DNA of 64,000 bases from Dysgonomonas gadei ATCC BAA-286 (GTDB taxonomy: Bacteria > Bacteroidota > Bacteroidia > Bacteroidales > Dysgonomonadaceae): positions 1 to 64,000 of the forward strand of contig NZ_GL891993.1 of the NCBI RefSeq assembly GCF_000213555.1. The letters are read 5' to 3'. The notes under the pieces were generated by a model. That model ran no database searches. It was given only the letters and a program-made list of their open reading frames with translations, and had not been told where the DNA came from. The translations under genes were made by a program, and so were the position numbers. Below are positions 45,742-55,500 of the stretch, one piece after another (within the stretch, counting starts at the first letter, position 1; every line of letters begins with the position of its first letter).

Positions 45742-45772
45742 AAAAGGCTATTCCGTGTTGAAATAGCCTTTT
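45742..45772 (-). terminator. Terminator after the M3 peptidase gene
   Basis: AAAAGGCTATT (45742-45752) pairs with AATAGCCTTTT (45762-45772), with TTTTTGCTTTT following on the reverse strand. Confidence 0.8.
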
Positions 45773-45788
45773 ATAAAAACAAAAATTA

Positions 45789-47882
45789 TTATTTTTTCAC
45801 ACCGTTGCGAATCAACAATGCATCCACAGACGGTTCTTGTCCCCTGAATTTGACATACAGGCTCATCGGCTCTTCTGTATTTCCTTTTTCGAGGATATTT
45901 CTACGGAACGATTCTGCTGTTTCTTTGTTGAAAATTCCGGTCTCTTTGAACAAGGCGAAAGCATCTGCATCAAGTACCTCAGCCCATTTGTATCCATAGT
46001 ATCCGGCTGCGTATCCGCCCGAGAATATATGTCCGAATGAAGGGGACATAGCGCTGCCATCTACCAGAGGCAGAAGAGCGGTCTTAGCCATCGCTTTACG
46101 TTCGAAGTCGATCACATCGCCTGTATATGGCTGTGTAAGCGTGTGCCAGGCCATATCCAGATATCCGAACGATAGTTGACGATAGCACAGATAACCGGCA
46201 TTGTAGTTGGCTGCGTCCACAAGTTTTTTTACCAGTTCGGCCGGTATTTTCTCACCTGTTTTGTAATGTACGGCAAACTTATCCAGATATTCTTTTTCTG
46301 TCAGCCAGTTTTCCATTATCTGAGAAGGCAGTTCTACAAAATCGTGCAAGACATTGGTTCCGGATAAAGATTCGTAAGTGCATTTTGTTAGCATACCGTG
46401 CAATGCGTGTCCGAACTCATGCAGGAATGTTTCTACTTCATCAAAAGTAAGCAGCGCGGGGTCTGTACCGGCAGGGCGGGTAAAGTTCATTACAATAAGC
46501 ACCTGCGGACGGGAATCTTTATCTTTTTCTATGTATTGGCCTTTAAATTCTGTCATCCATGCACCCTGTCTTTTTCCTTCACGAGGATGGAAATCTGTAT
46601 AAAGCACGGAAAGGAAGTTGCCTTTTTCGTCCAATACATCAAACGCTTCTACTTCAGGATGGTAAACAGGAATTTTTGTATTCTTTCTGAAAGTGATGCC
46701 ATACAAATCGGTAGCCAGGCCGAATACGCCTTTCTTTACATTTTCCAGTTCGAAGTATGGACGTACCAGTTCGTCACTGACACTATATTTGGCATCTTTC
46801 AGTTTTTCGGAATAGTATGACCAGTCCCAAGGCTGAAGATCTATATCTTTATTTTCCATGCCTACAGCGAAACCTTCGACCATTTTCACATCTTCGCGGG
46901 CAGCTTTGGTATAGGCATCGAACAGATTATCGAGCAGCTCATATACATGCTTCTTATCCTTAGCCATTTTGTTGCGCAATACATAAGTTGCATAATCGGA
47001 ATAACCCAGTAGATTGGCGATTTCCATACGGGTTTTGGCGATTTCTTTTACATTTTCCTGATTGTCGAATTCACCGCCTGCAGCACATTGAGTAGTATAT
47101 GCCTTATATAGCTTTTCCCGGAGATCGCGGCGTGAAGAGTATTTCATAAATGCAATATAGCTTGGCGCTGATAAGTCAAATAACCATCCTTCTTTATTCT
47201 TAGACTTGGCTTTAGCTTCAGCAGCATCTATCGCTATTTTAGGAAGTCCGGCTAGGTCTGATTTATCGGTCAGTAACATTTCGAATTTGTTGTTCTCTTT
47301 CAATGCATTTTGTCCGTAAGTAAGCGTTAACTGGCTCAATTTAGAAGATAATTCCTTATAGGTGTCCCTGTCTTTACCGGTGAGCGTAGCCCCTCTGTTT
47401 TCGAATCCCTGATATGTCTTTTCCACCAGACGGATCTGCTCAGGATTAAGATTGGATTCGAATCGTTTGTCATATACAGCTTTCACTTTCTGAAACAGCC
47501 CTTCGTTTAGATTGATTTCATTCGAGTGTGCCGAAAGCTTCGGTTGTACCCGTTGGGCTATTTGCAGCATTTCGTCATTGCTTTCCGCACTCAGCAGATT
47601 GAAGAACACTGATGTAACACGGGACAGAAGTTTCCCTGATTCCTCCAGTGGTACTATTGTATTCTCAAAAGTAGGGACAGCCCTGATCATTATTATCTTG
47701 TTTATCTCCATAGTATGGTCTTTGATACCTTTCTCTATGGCAGGTTCGTAATGTTCATTTTTTATTTTATCGAACGGAGGTGTATCGTAAGGCGTTTTAT
47801 ACGCCGAAAAGAACGGGTTTTGAGCTTGAATTGTTGTCATCGCTATTATTAATAATAAAATAGATAATATGAGTTTTTTCAT
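45789..47882 (-). CDS. M3-family peptidyl-dipeptidase (Dcp-like), secreted
   Basis: 697 aa. Signal peptide about 1-20 (MTTIQAQNPFF). Zinc motif HEFGH at 488-492, within FLHEFGHALHGML. Family blocks DFVELPSQIMENWL and FGHIFSGGYAAGYYGYKWAEVLDADAF. It removes dipeptides from the C-terminus of oligopeptides in the periplasm, fitting with the other exported peptidases here. Confidence 0.94.
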   Translation of the reverse strand: MKKLILSILLLIIAMTTIQAQNPFFSAYKTPYDTPPFDKIKNEHYEPAIEKGIKDHTMEINKIIMIRAVPTFENTIVPLEESGKLLSRVTSVFFNLLSAESNDEMLQIAQRVQPKLSAHSNEINLNEGLFQKVKAVYDKRFESNLNPEQIRLVEKTYQGFENRGATLTGKDRDTYKELSSKLSQLTLTYGQNALKENNKFEMLLTDKSDLAGLPKIAIDAAEAKAKSKNKEGWLFDLSAPSYIAFMKYSSRRDLREKLYKAYTTQCAAGGEFDNQENVKEIAKTRMEIANLLGYSDYATYVLRNKMAKDKKHVYELLDNLFDAYTKAAREDVKMVEGFAVGMENKDIDLQPWDWSYYSEKLKDAKYSVSDELVRPYFELENVKKGVFGLATDLYGITFRKNTKIPVYHPEVEAFDVLDEKGNFLSVLYTDFHPREGKRQGAWMTEFKGQYIEKDKDSRPQVLIVMNFTRPAGTDPALLTFDEVETFLHEFGHALHGMLTKCTYESLSGTNVLHDFVELPSQIMENWLTEKEYLDKFAVHYKTGEKIPAELVKKLVDAANYNAGYLCYRQLSFGYLDMAWHTLTQPYTGDVIDFERKAMAKTALLPLVDGSAMSPSFGHIFSGGYAAGYYGYKWAEVLDADAFALFKETGIFNKETAESFRRNILEKGNTEEPMSLYVKFRGQEPSVDALLIRNGVKK

Positions 47883-48025
47883 ATAAATCAGGGGTTTTAA
47901 AGTTAAAAAGTAATAGATGGAATTAAATGATATATCTTCGGTACAATTTAAACTGTGACTAAATTGGTCTGTGACTCTAGCCTTGTTGTAAACTGTTATC
48001 TCTTATAGATTGTTCACAGCATGAA

Positions 48026-48664
48026 TTATCTCCATTGAGTAACTTCATCTACAGAGAAACGTACTGTATCTTTACCTTCTTCCGCAGCTTTCCCTATAGA
48101 TAAAAGCAATATGGGAATATATCGTTTCGGATCAAGTTCGAGGGCTTCGGTCAACTCTTTACGCAAAAATCCACCTATAGGATTGGTGTCATATCCGTAA
48201 TTTTTAGCGGCAAGCATCAGTTGCATTGTCACAAAGCCACAATCGAGCAGGATGGAATTTCTTAGCCTTTCTTCTGTATAACCTGCACCATAACCAGTCA
48301 TGATCTCCAGCATTTTGTCTTTATGTTCCTGTGTCATTAAGTCATATTCCACATTGGCCGACAGTATTTTATCGGCAGAGGAATAATTGTCCATGTCGCC
48401 ATAGATGGCTATTATAGCAGATGAGGTCTCCCATTGCAGCTGGTTAAACATCATATATGGCTTTATCAATTCTTTGCCTTCTTTGCTGTCGAAGATGAAA
48501 AAACGCCAGGGTTGCAAATTGAATGACGAGGGCGCAGTCATTGCATCTTGCAGGATATCGGACATTTCCTCTTTACTGATTTTTATCGACGGATTATATT
48601 TTCTGATTGAAGTGCGTTCTGTAAACAGATTGTTGGCCTGATTCTTAACTTTCTTTAATTGCAT
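48026..48664 (-). CDS. Nitroreductase-family FMN oxidoreductase
   Basis: 212 aa. FMN contacts: RTSIRKYN near 18-25, APSSFNLQPWRF, and the later GGFLRKELTEAL. It reduces nitro compounds or quinones with NAD(P)H. A reverse -7 box TACCTTTG lies at 48694-48701. A forward TATCTTTG (48723-48730) points to ruvA. Confidence 0.88.
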   Translation of the reverse strand: MQLKKVKNQANNLFTERTSIRKYNPSIKISKEEMSDILQDAMTAPSSFNLQPWRFFIFDSKEGKELIKPYMMFNQLQWETSSAIIAIYGDMDNYSSADKILSANVEYDLMTQEHKDKMLEIMTGYGAGYTEERLRNSILLDCGFVTMQLMLAAKNYGYDTNPIGGFLRKELTEALELDPKRYIPILLLSIGKAAEEGKDTVRFSVDEVTQWR

Positions 48665-48722
48665 AGTTCTCTTTTCGAATTAATAGACTAAGACAAAGGT
48701 ATAAAAACTAATCTAAAAACTT

Positions 48723-48730
48723 TATCTTTG
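48723..48730 (+). promoter_or_regulatory. -7 box ahead of ruvA
   Basis: TATCTTTG, about 200 bases before ruvA; the leader would be long and holds the palindrome at 48903. Confidence 0.35.
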
Positions 48731-48902
48731 CCCATTAAATAAGATAATTGCGGGGATTGAAGGGCTTGAAAAAGTTCTCTTGCAGGATATACTTTTTTTT
48801 AAGTTTTTTCGTTATTAATTAAATTAAGTTACAGATATGATTTAATGTTATGTTTTCTAATCATAACTGATGATTGTAGCTTTACTTATCAAAACAATAA
48901 AT

Positions 48903-48915
48903 AGGTCAGCGACCT
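48903..48915 (+). repeat. AGGTC-N3-GACCT palindrome before ruvA
   Basis: AGGTCAGCGACCT ends 15 bases before the ruvA ATG, preceded by AATAAAT. Same type as before sprA. Confidence 0.5.
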
Positions 48916-48930
48916 TAATATAATAGAGTT

Positions 48931-49512
48931 ATGATTGACTATATAAAAGGTGAAATCACGGAATTAACCCCGGCCTCAGTCACCCTTGAAACCTATGGCG
49001 TAGGATATTTTATAAGTATATCGTTGAATACATATTCAAACCTGACAGGTAAGAAAAGTGCACAACTTTTTATTTACGAAGCTATAAGAGAAGATGCTCA
49101 CCAGTTATTCGGTTTCTTTGACAAACAGGAACGAGAGCTTTTTATGTTATTAATAAGCGTTTCGGGTATCGGAGCCAGTACCGGGCGTATGATATTGTCT
49201 TCGATGAACACACAGGAACTCGCGAACGTTATTGCTTCTGGGAATTCTGATATGTTGAAAACCGTTAAAGGAATTGGTCTGAAGACGGCACAACGTGTGA
49301 TAGTAGATCTGAAGGATAAGATAAAAGTAAGTGGGATAGAGCAGGTTGATATGTTTGCATCGGGACATCCGTCAGGGGAAGAAGCGGTAGCAGCATTAGT
49401 TATGCTCGGGTTTACCCAGCAGGCATCTCAAAAAGTTGTGGCTAAAATATTAAAGGATAAGGCTGATAGCACCGTCGAGCAGATTATAAAGACAGCGTTG
49501 AAGATGCTCTAA
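48931..49512 (+). CDS. ruvA: Holliday junction DNA helicase subunit RuvA
   Basis: Tetramer that binds the four-way junction and loads RuvB. 193 aa with the three usual parts: OB-fold start MIDYIKGEITELTPASVTLE, the paired helix-hairpin-helix regions (VSGIGASTGRMIL, VKGIGLKTAQRVIVDL), and the flexible linker before domain III (EEAVAALVMLGFTQQ). Its place before sprA is conserved in Bacteroidetes. Confidence 0.97.
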   Translation: MIDYIKGEITELTPASVTLETYGVGYFISISLNTYSNLTGKKSAQLFIYEAIREDAHQLFGFFDKQERELFMLLISVSGIGASTGRMILSSMNTQELANVIASGNSDMLKTVKGIGLKTAQRVIVDLKDKIKVSGIEQVDMFASGHPSGEEAVAALVMLGFTQQASQKVVAKILKDKADSTVEQIIKTALKML

Positions 49513-49548
49513 GTATGTAGTGTATTTTAACTTAGCAAGGCAATAGAT

Positions 49549-49561
49549 AGGTTTGCGACCT
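49549..49561 (+). repeat. AGGTT-N3-GACCT palindrome before sprA
   Basis: AGGTTTGCGACCT, one mismatch in the palindrome, 25 bases before the sprA start; the flank AATAGAT resembles that before ruvA. Confidence 0.5.
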
Positions 49562-49586
49562 TATTATCTATTATTTATTTTTAGAG

Positions 49587-52500
49587 TTGAAAAAATATAT
49601 AAAATATTTATTTGTAACTACGCTCCTCATAAGTTCTGTGAGTTTGTTTTCCGGTATCATCGGTAAGACAGATTCCTTTTTTGCTTACGCTGACCAACTG
49701 CAATCACAGGATACAGTGCCCCGTTATCCGGTAAAGAAAACGCAGATAACTACATATAAGGATCTTAAAGATAATACTCCTGCCGATCTCAAAACTCCGT
49801 CTAATATTGAGACGTCGGTAGAATATGACCCCAATACAAAACTGTACATCTTTCGCACCAAAGTAGGAGACCAGGAAATATCAACGCCTTTTTCACTTAC
49901 CCCTAAAGAATACATGGACTATACGTTGAAGCGTTCTATGTCCAACTATTTTAAGGGAAAGAATGTGGAAACCTACGACAATAAGGATGAAAAAGATGAA
50001 TTTTCATTGAAGGATATAAAGTTGGATATCGGGCCGGCCGAAAAACTCTTTGGCCCCGGAGGTGTAAAGGTAAGGACACAGGGATATGTGGAGGCTACGA
50101 TGGGTGTCAAACATACAAGTACGGATAATCCTACTCTGTCGGAACGTAACAGGAGTAAAACAGCCTTTGAGTTTAATGAAGATATACAGATGAATGTAAC
50201 GGCATCTGTAGGCGATAAGATCAATTTCGATATGAATTATGATACAAAGGCGTTGTTCGATTTTGATTCTAAAAAACTAAAATTGGCATATGAGGGAAAG
50301 GAAGATGAGATAATAAAACGTATCGAAGCCGGAAACGTAAGCATGGCAACGACCAACTCCCTCATTAACGGAGGTACATCACTTTTCGGTATCAATACCG
50401 AACTACAGTTTGGCAAATTGCGTGTCAATATGGTCGTATCGCAACAAGAGTCCGAATCTCAAACGACAAGTTCGAAGGGTGGTATCCAAACCAATGAGTA
50501 CGAATTCAAAGCCGACCAATACGATGCCAACAGGCATTTCTTCATATCCAACTATTTTCGTGACAATTATGATAAGGCAATGTCTAAACTGCCTTTTATT
50601 CAGTCGCCTGTCAATATCACTAATATTGAAGTATGGGTGACAAATAAGAGGGGAGATTATACGCAATCCCGTAATATAGTCGCATTTGCCGATATAGGTG
50701 AACATACAAAAATCAAGAATAATAAATGGACTGCAACCATAGGAAAACCGGACAATCCTGATAATGATGCAAATAATCTATATGCTACCATTAAAGCGGA
50801 AAAACCCGGAGCCAGGGATATATCCCAGATCACGGGTCTGTTTAGTGGATATATACAAAGCGGCCTCGATTATGAGAAAATAGAGAGTGCCCGGTTGCTG
50901 ACTCAGGCTGAATATACTTTTAATCCGCAATTGGGTTATATATCACTTACCTCGGCCCTGCAAGCCGATGAAGTGCTTGCAGTAGCTTATACATACAGAG
51001 CTAATGGTAAAGACTATCAGGTGGGTGAACTGGCGACTAACATTGTAGATAAATATGATTCCGGGAATCCAAAATCCGGAGCATTGTTTGTAAAGCTGAT
51101 AAAGCCCGTCTCTCTTTCTCCTCGTTCCTACACTTGGGATATGATGATGAAGAATGTATATAAGGTAAGTGATAATGCTGTTCAGCAAGACCATTTCAGG
51201 TTGAATATATCTTATCAGTCAGACACTATCGGCACGTATATAAATTACATTCCGGAAGGTAATATCAAGAATGAATTGCTGTTGAGAGTCATGAATCTCG
51301 ACAGGCTCGATTCCCGCAACAATGAAGTAACGAATAAAGAAGGTGCTAAAGGTGACGGTATCTTTGATTTCGTTGAAGGATATACCGTTAAGTCGCAGAA
51401 CGGACGTGTTTTCTTTCCTGTGGTCGAGCCTTTTGGCTCTCATTTGAGACAGAAGATAGGAAACAATTCCATTGCTGATAAATACGTCTATCAGGAGTTA
51501 TATGATTCCACGTTGACTGTCGCCCAGCAAATCGCAGAGAAGAATAAATTCAAAATATCAGGTTCGTATCGAGGATCGGGTTCCAGTAATGCCGAGATAG
51601 ACCTTAATGCCACCAATATACCTCAGGGTTCTGTGAAATTAACCGCAGCCGGAGCTACTTTGGTCGAGGGTGTGGACTATATAGTCGATTATATAGCGGG
51701 AAGGGTTACTATTATCAATCAGAATTTGCTGGATTCCAATACACCGATACAAGTTTCTTCCGAGGGGAGAACTTTTAATATGCAACGAAAAACTTTGCTG
51801 GGACTTAATCTGAGTTACGATATCTCAAAAAATTTCAATATTGGTGGTACTATTATGCACTACTATGAGAAGCCTCTGACGATGAAAACACAGATTGGAG
51901 ACGAGTCTGTGAAAAATACTTTGTGGGGGCTGAACACATCCTACAAAACAGAATCGATGTGGCTGACAAATCTTGTAGATAAATTGCCATTTGTAGAAGC
52001 GACACAGCCATCTCAGATTTCGTTCAATGCCGAGTTTGCCCAGATGATACCCGGACATTATCAGAGTAAAGAAGCGGGAGGATATTCTTATTTGGATGAT
52101 TTCGAATCATCGCAATCGCGGATAGATATAAAAAATCCTTATGCATGGACTTTGGCTTCTACTCCTTTTGGTGCTAAAGGTAAGGATAATAAGGTATTAT
52201 TTGAAGAGGCGAAATTGAGCAACCAGATAGAGTATGGAATGAACCGGGCTATGTTATCATGGTTTATGATAGACAATCTTTTTACCCGTAAAGGCTCATC
52301 TCTGACACCTAATCATATAAAAAATGATCAGGACCAATTATCCAACCACTTTGTACGGGAGATCAATATGTATGAGATTTATCCGAATAAGGATGTTCCT
52401 TATAATGAATCGGCGACTCTCCCTGCATTGAATCTGTCTTTCTATCCTAATGAGAGAGGTCCTTATAATCTGGATGCAACAAATATAGATTCGGACGGAA

Positions 52501-55500
52501 AGCTGAGAGATCCGGAAACCCGTTGGGGAGGGATTACCCGCCGTATGGATGTACGTGATTTTGAAGCGTCGAATGTAGAGTATATAGAATTCTGGCTGAT
52601 GGACCCGTTTGTTTATGACAAGACGGCAAAGGGAGGCGATTTATATATAAATCTGGGTGAAATATCAGAGGATGTTCTTAAAGACGGTAAGAAATTCTTT
52701 GAAAACGGACTTCCTGTCAATGATGATCCCGATGCTGTGGAAACTACGGTATGGGGTAAAGTACCAAAACGCCAGTCGACAGTATATGCCTTTGATGATA
52801 ATGCCGGAAGTGATGCCCGCAGGAAGCAGGATGTGGGACTGAACGGGTTGAGCACAGCAGAAGAATTTATATTTGGTACATATAGTAAATACTTACAGGA
52901 TTATGACGCCAAACTATCAGCAGCAGCAAGAGAGAAATTAAAGGCTGACCGGTTTTCACCACTGAACGACCCTGCCGGGGATACTTACCATTTTTACCGT
53001 GGGGCAGATTATGACCGGGATGAGGTAAGTATACTCGATCGTTATAAATATTATAACAATACCGAAGGAAACTCCCCTGATACCAAGCAGACTTCAGAGA
53101 GTTATTCTACCGCCGCCCGGCCTGTACCTGATGTGGAGGACATAGATCAGGATAATACATTGAATGAAACAGAAGCCTATTTTCAGTACAGGATAGAGCT
53201 TGATCCTAAAAAAATGAATGTCGGCGAAAATTATATAGCCGATAGCCGCAAAGTGGAAGTTCCGCTTCGTAATGGTACGACTGGAGAAGTGACATGGTAT
53301 CAGTTTAAAGTACCTGTACGCCAAGGTGAAAAAATAGGGAATATATCGGATTTTAAGAGTATCCGCTTTATGCGCATGTTTATGACCGGTTTCAATCAGA
53401 CTACATTCTTGCGTTTTGGTACATTGCAATTGGTCCGTGGCGATTGGCGCGCATACGAACAGACCCTAAATAAAAATAATGAGCCATCGGGAAATGGTAC
53501 TCTCGATATTGCGACAGTAAATATAGAAGAAAATTCGGACCGTAAGCCTGTCGGTTATGTACTTCCTCCGGGGCTCAGCCGTGTTACCGACCCCGATCAG
53601 GCACAGATGACAAAGGAGAATGAGCAATCATTGTCTATGCGTATACATGAGCTGAGTGCTGGAGATGCGCGTGCGATTTATAAAAATACATATTATGACC
53701 TCAGACGATATAAACGCTTACAAATGTTTACCCATGCAGAAGAACTTATCGATGGGGAGAAATTAGTAAGAGGCGATTTCACGATATTTATCCGTCTGGG
53801 CTCCGATTATAAAAATAACTATTACGAATACGAGATACCGTTGGTGATAACTCCGGAAGGTTCAACTGACAGAAATGTAGTATGGCCTAACGAGAACATG
53901 TTCGACTTCCCATTGGAATTACTGAAAGATGTAAAATTGCATCGCAACAGGGAGAAACGAAAAGCCGGTTCTACAGTTTCATATACAACACTCTATTACG
54001 AGTATGACCCCGATAAGCAAAACAACAGGGTAAGTGTGATTGGTAATCCTTCATTATCCGAGATCAATGTGATAATGGTTGGGGTAAGGAATAACAGCAC
54101 AGTGGTCAAGTCGGGAGAAGTCTGGATAAATGAGCTTCGCCTTACCGACTTTGATGAGGAAGGCGGATGGGCTGCACAAGGAAATCTGAACGTTGCTCTA
54201 TCCGACTTAGGGACAATAAATTTATCGGGACGGAAAGAAACTGTTGGATTTGGAGCTTTGGATCAGAAACTGATGGAAAGGCGTTCCGACGATTATCATA
54301 CATATAGCATCGCTGCTAATATAGAATTAGGTAAATTCTTTCCGGAGAAAGCGAAAGTAAGCCTGCCTTTATATTACTCATATTCTAATCAGACAACTAC
54401 TCCAAAATACGATCCATTCGATCAGGATGTTACACTTAAAGAGGCATTGAGCATAGTGGAAACCAAGGCCGAAAAAGATTCAATAAAGAGTCTGGCGCAG
54501 GAGAAAACCACAACGAAGAGCATCAGTGTGAATAATGTTAAGGTCAATATTCAGAGTAAGACTCCCATGCCATACGATCCGGCAAACTTTAGTTTCGGCT
54601 ATTCATATAGCCAGAGTGAGACGAAGAATCCAACTACGGTATATGATGTGACTAAAAATTATCGGGCGACATTCAATTATGCATATAGTCCGATGGTGAA
54701 GACTTGGGAACCATTCAAAAATGCAAAGAGTAAGTCCGGGGCTGCGAAGTTTGCCCGGTCATTAGGCTTTAATTATCTTCCGTCTCATATCGCCTTTAAT
54801 TCCAATATTGTACGATACTATACCGAAACAGCCTTGCGTGATATAGAAAGCTACAGGCTTGGCGGGGGAACATCCAGCGAATTTTTATCATGGAGCCAGT
54901 CTTTCTTATGGGACAGGGATTTTAATATCGATTGGGATTTTACCCGTAACCTGAAATTCTCTTTTCAATCGGGGACCAGAGCCGAAATAGAAGAACCATA
55001 CCTGCAAGTGAATAAAAAACTGAACAGGGACGACTATGATACATGGAAAGATGCTGTTATGCGTAGTTTGAAAAGCCTTGGAGACCCGCTATCATACAGG
55101 CAAACAGTAAAAGTTACCTATCAGCTTCCGTTCAAGAATATTCCGGCTATGGATTGGGTAACGTCTAATGCCGGTTATACGAGCGGCTATCAGTGGGATC
55201 GCGGAGCTAATATAGATAGTGTAGAGATTGGCAATACCATAAGTAATACAATGACACTGGATCTGACAAACAGATTCAGTATGACCGCGCTGTATAATAA
55301 ATCTTCATTTTTGAAAAGAGTAAATGACCGTTTCGATGCGAAGAGAAGACCGCAATCTCCTAGCCAGCGTGAACGGGAAAAACGTGAGCCCGAAAGGCGT
55401 CGCTTTACACAGAATGTATTGCTACAAAGAGATACAACTGCAACAATTACGCATGGACTCAATACAAAAAATATACAGGTAACCGCAAGAAAAGACGGAA

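Noticed and set aside
48661..48930. Long leader before ruvA as a riboswitch
   Set aside because: Apart from the 13-base palindrome I see no conserved aptamer elements or strong stems.
52613..52855. Reverse frames within sprA and other large genes as antisense genes
   Set aside because: They are shadows of long, well-supported coding regions with no start signals or domains.
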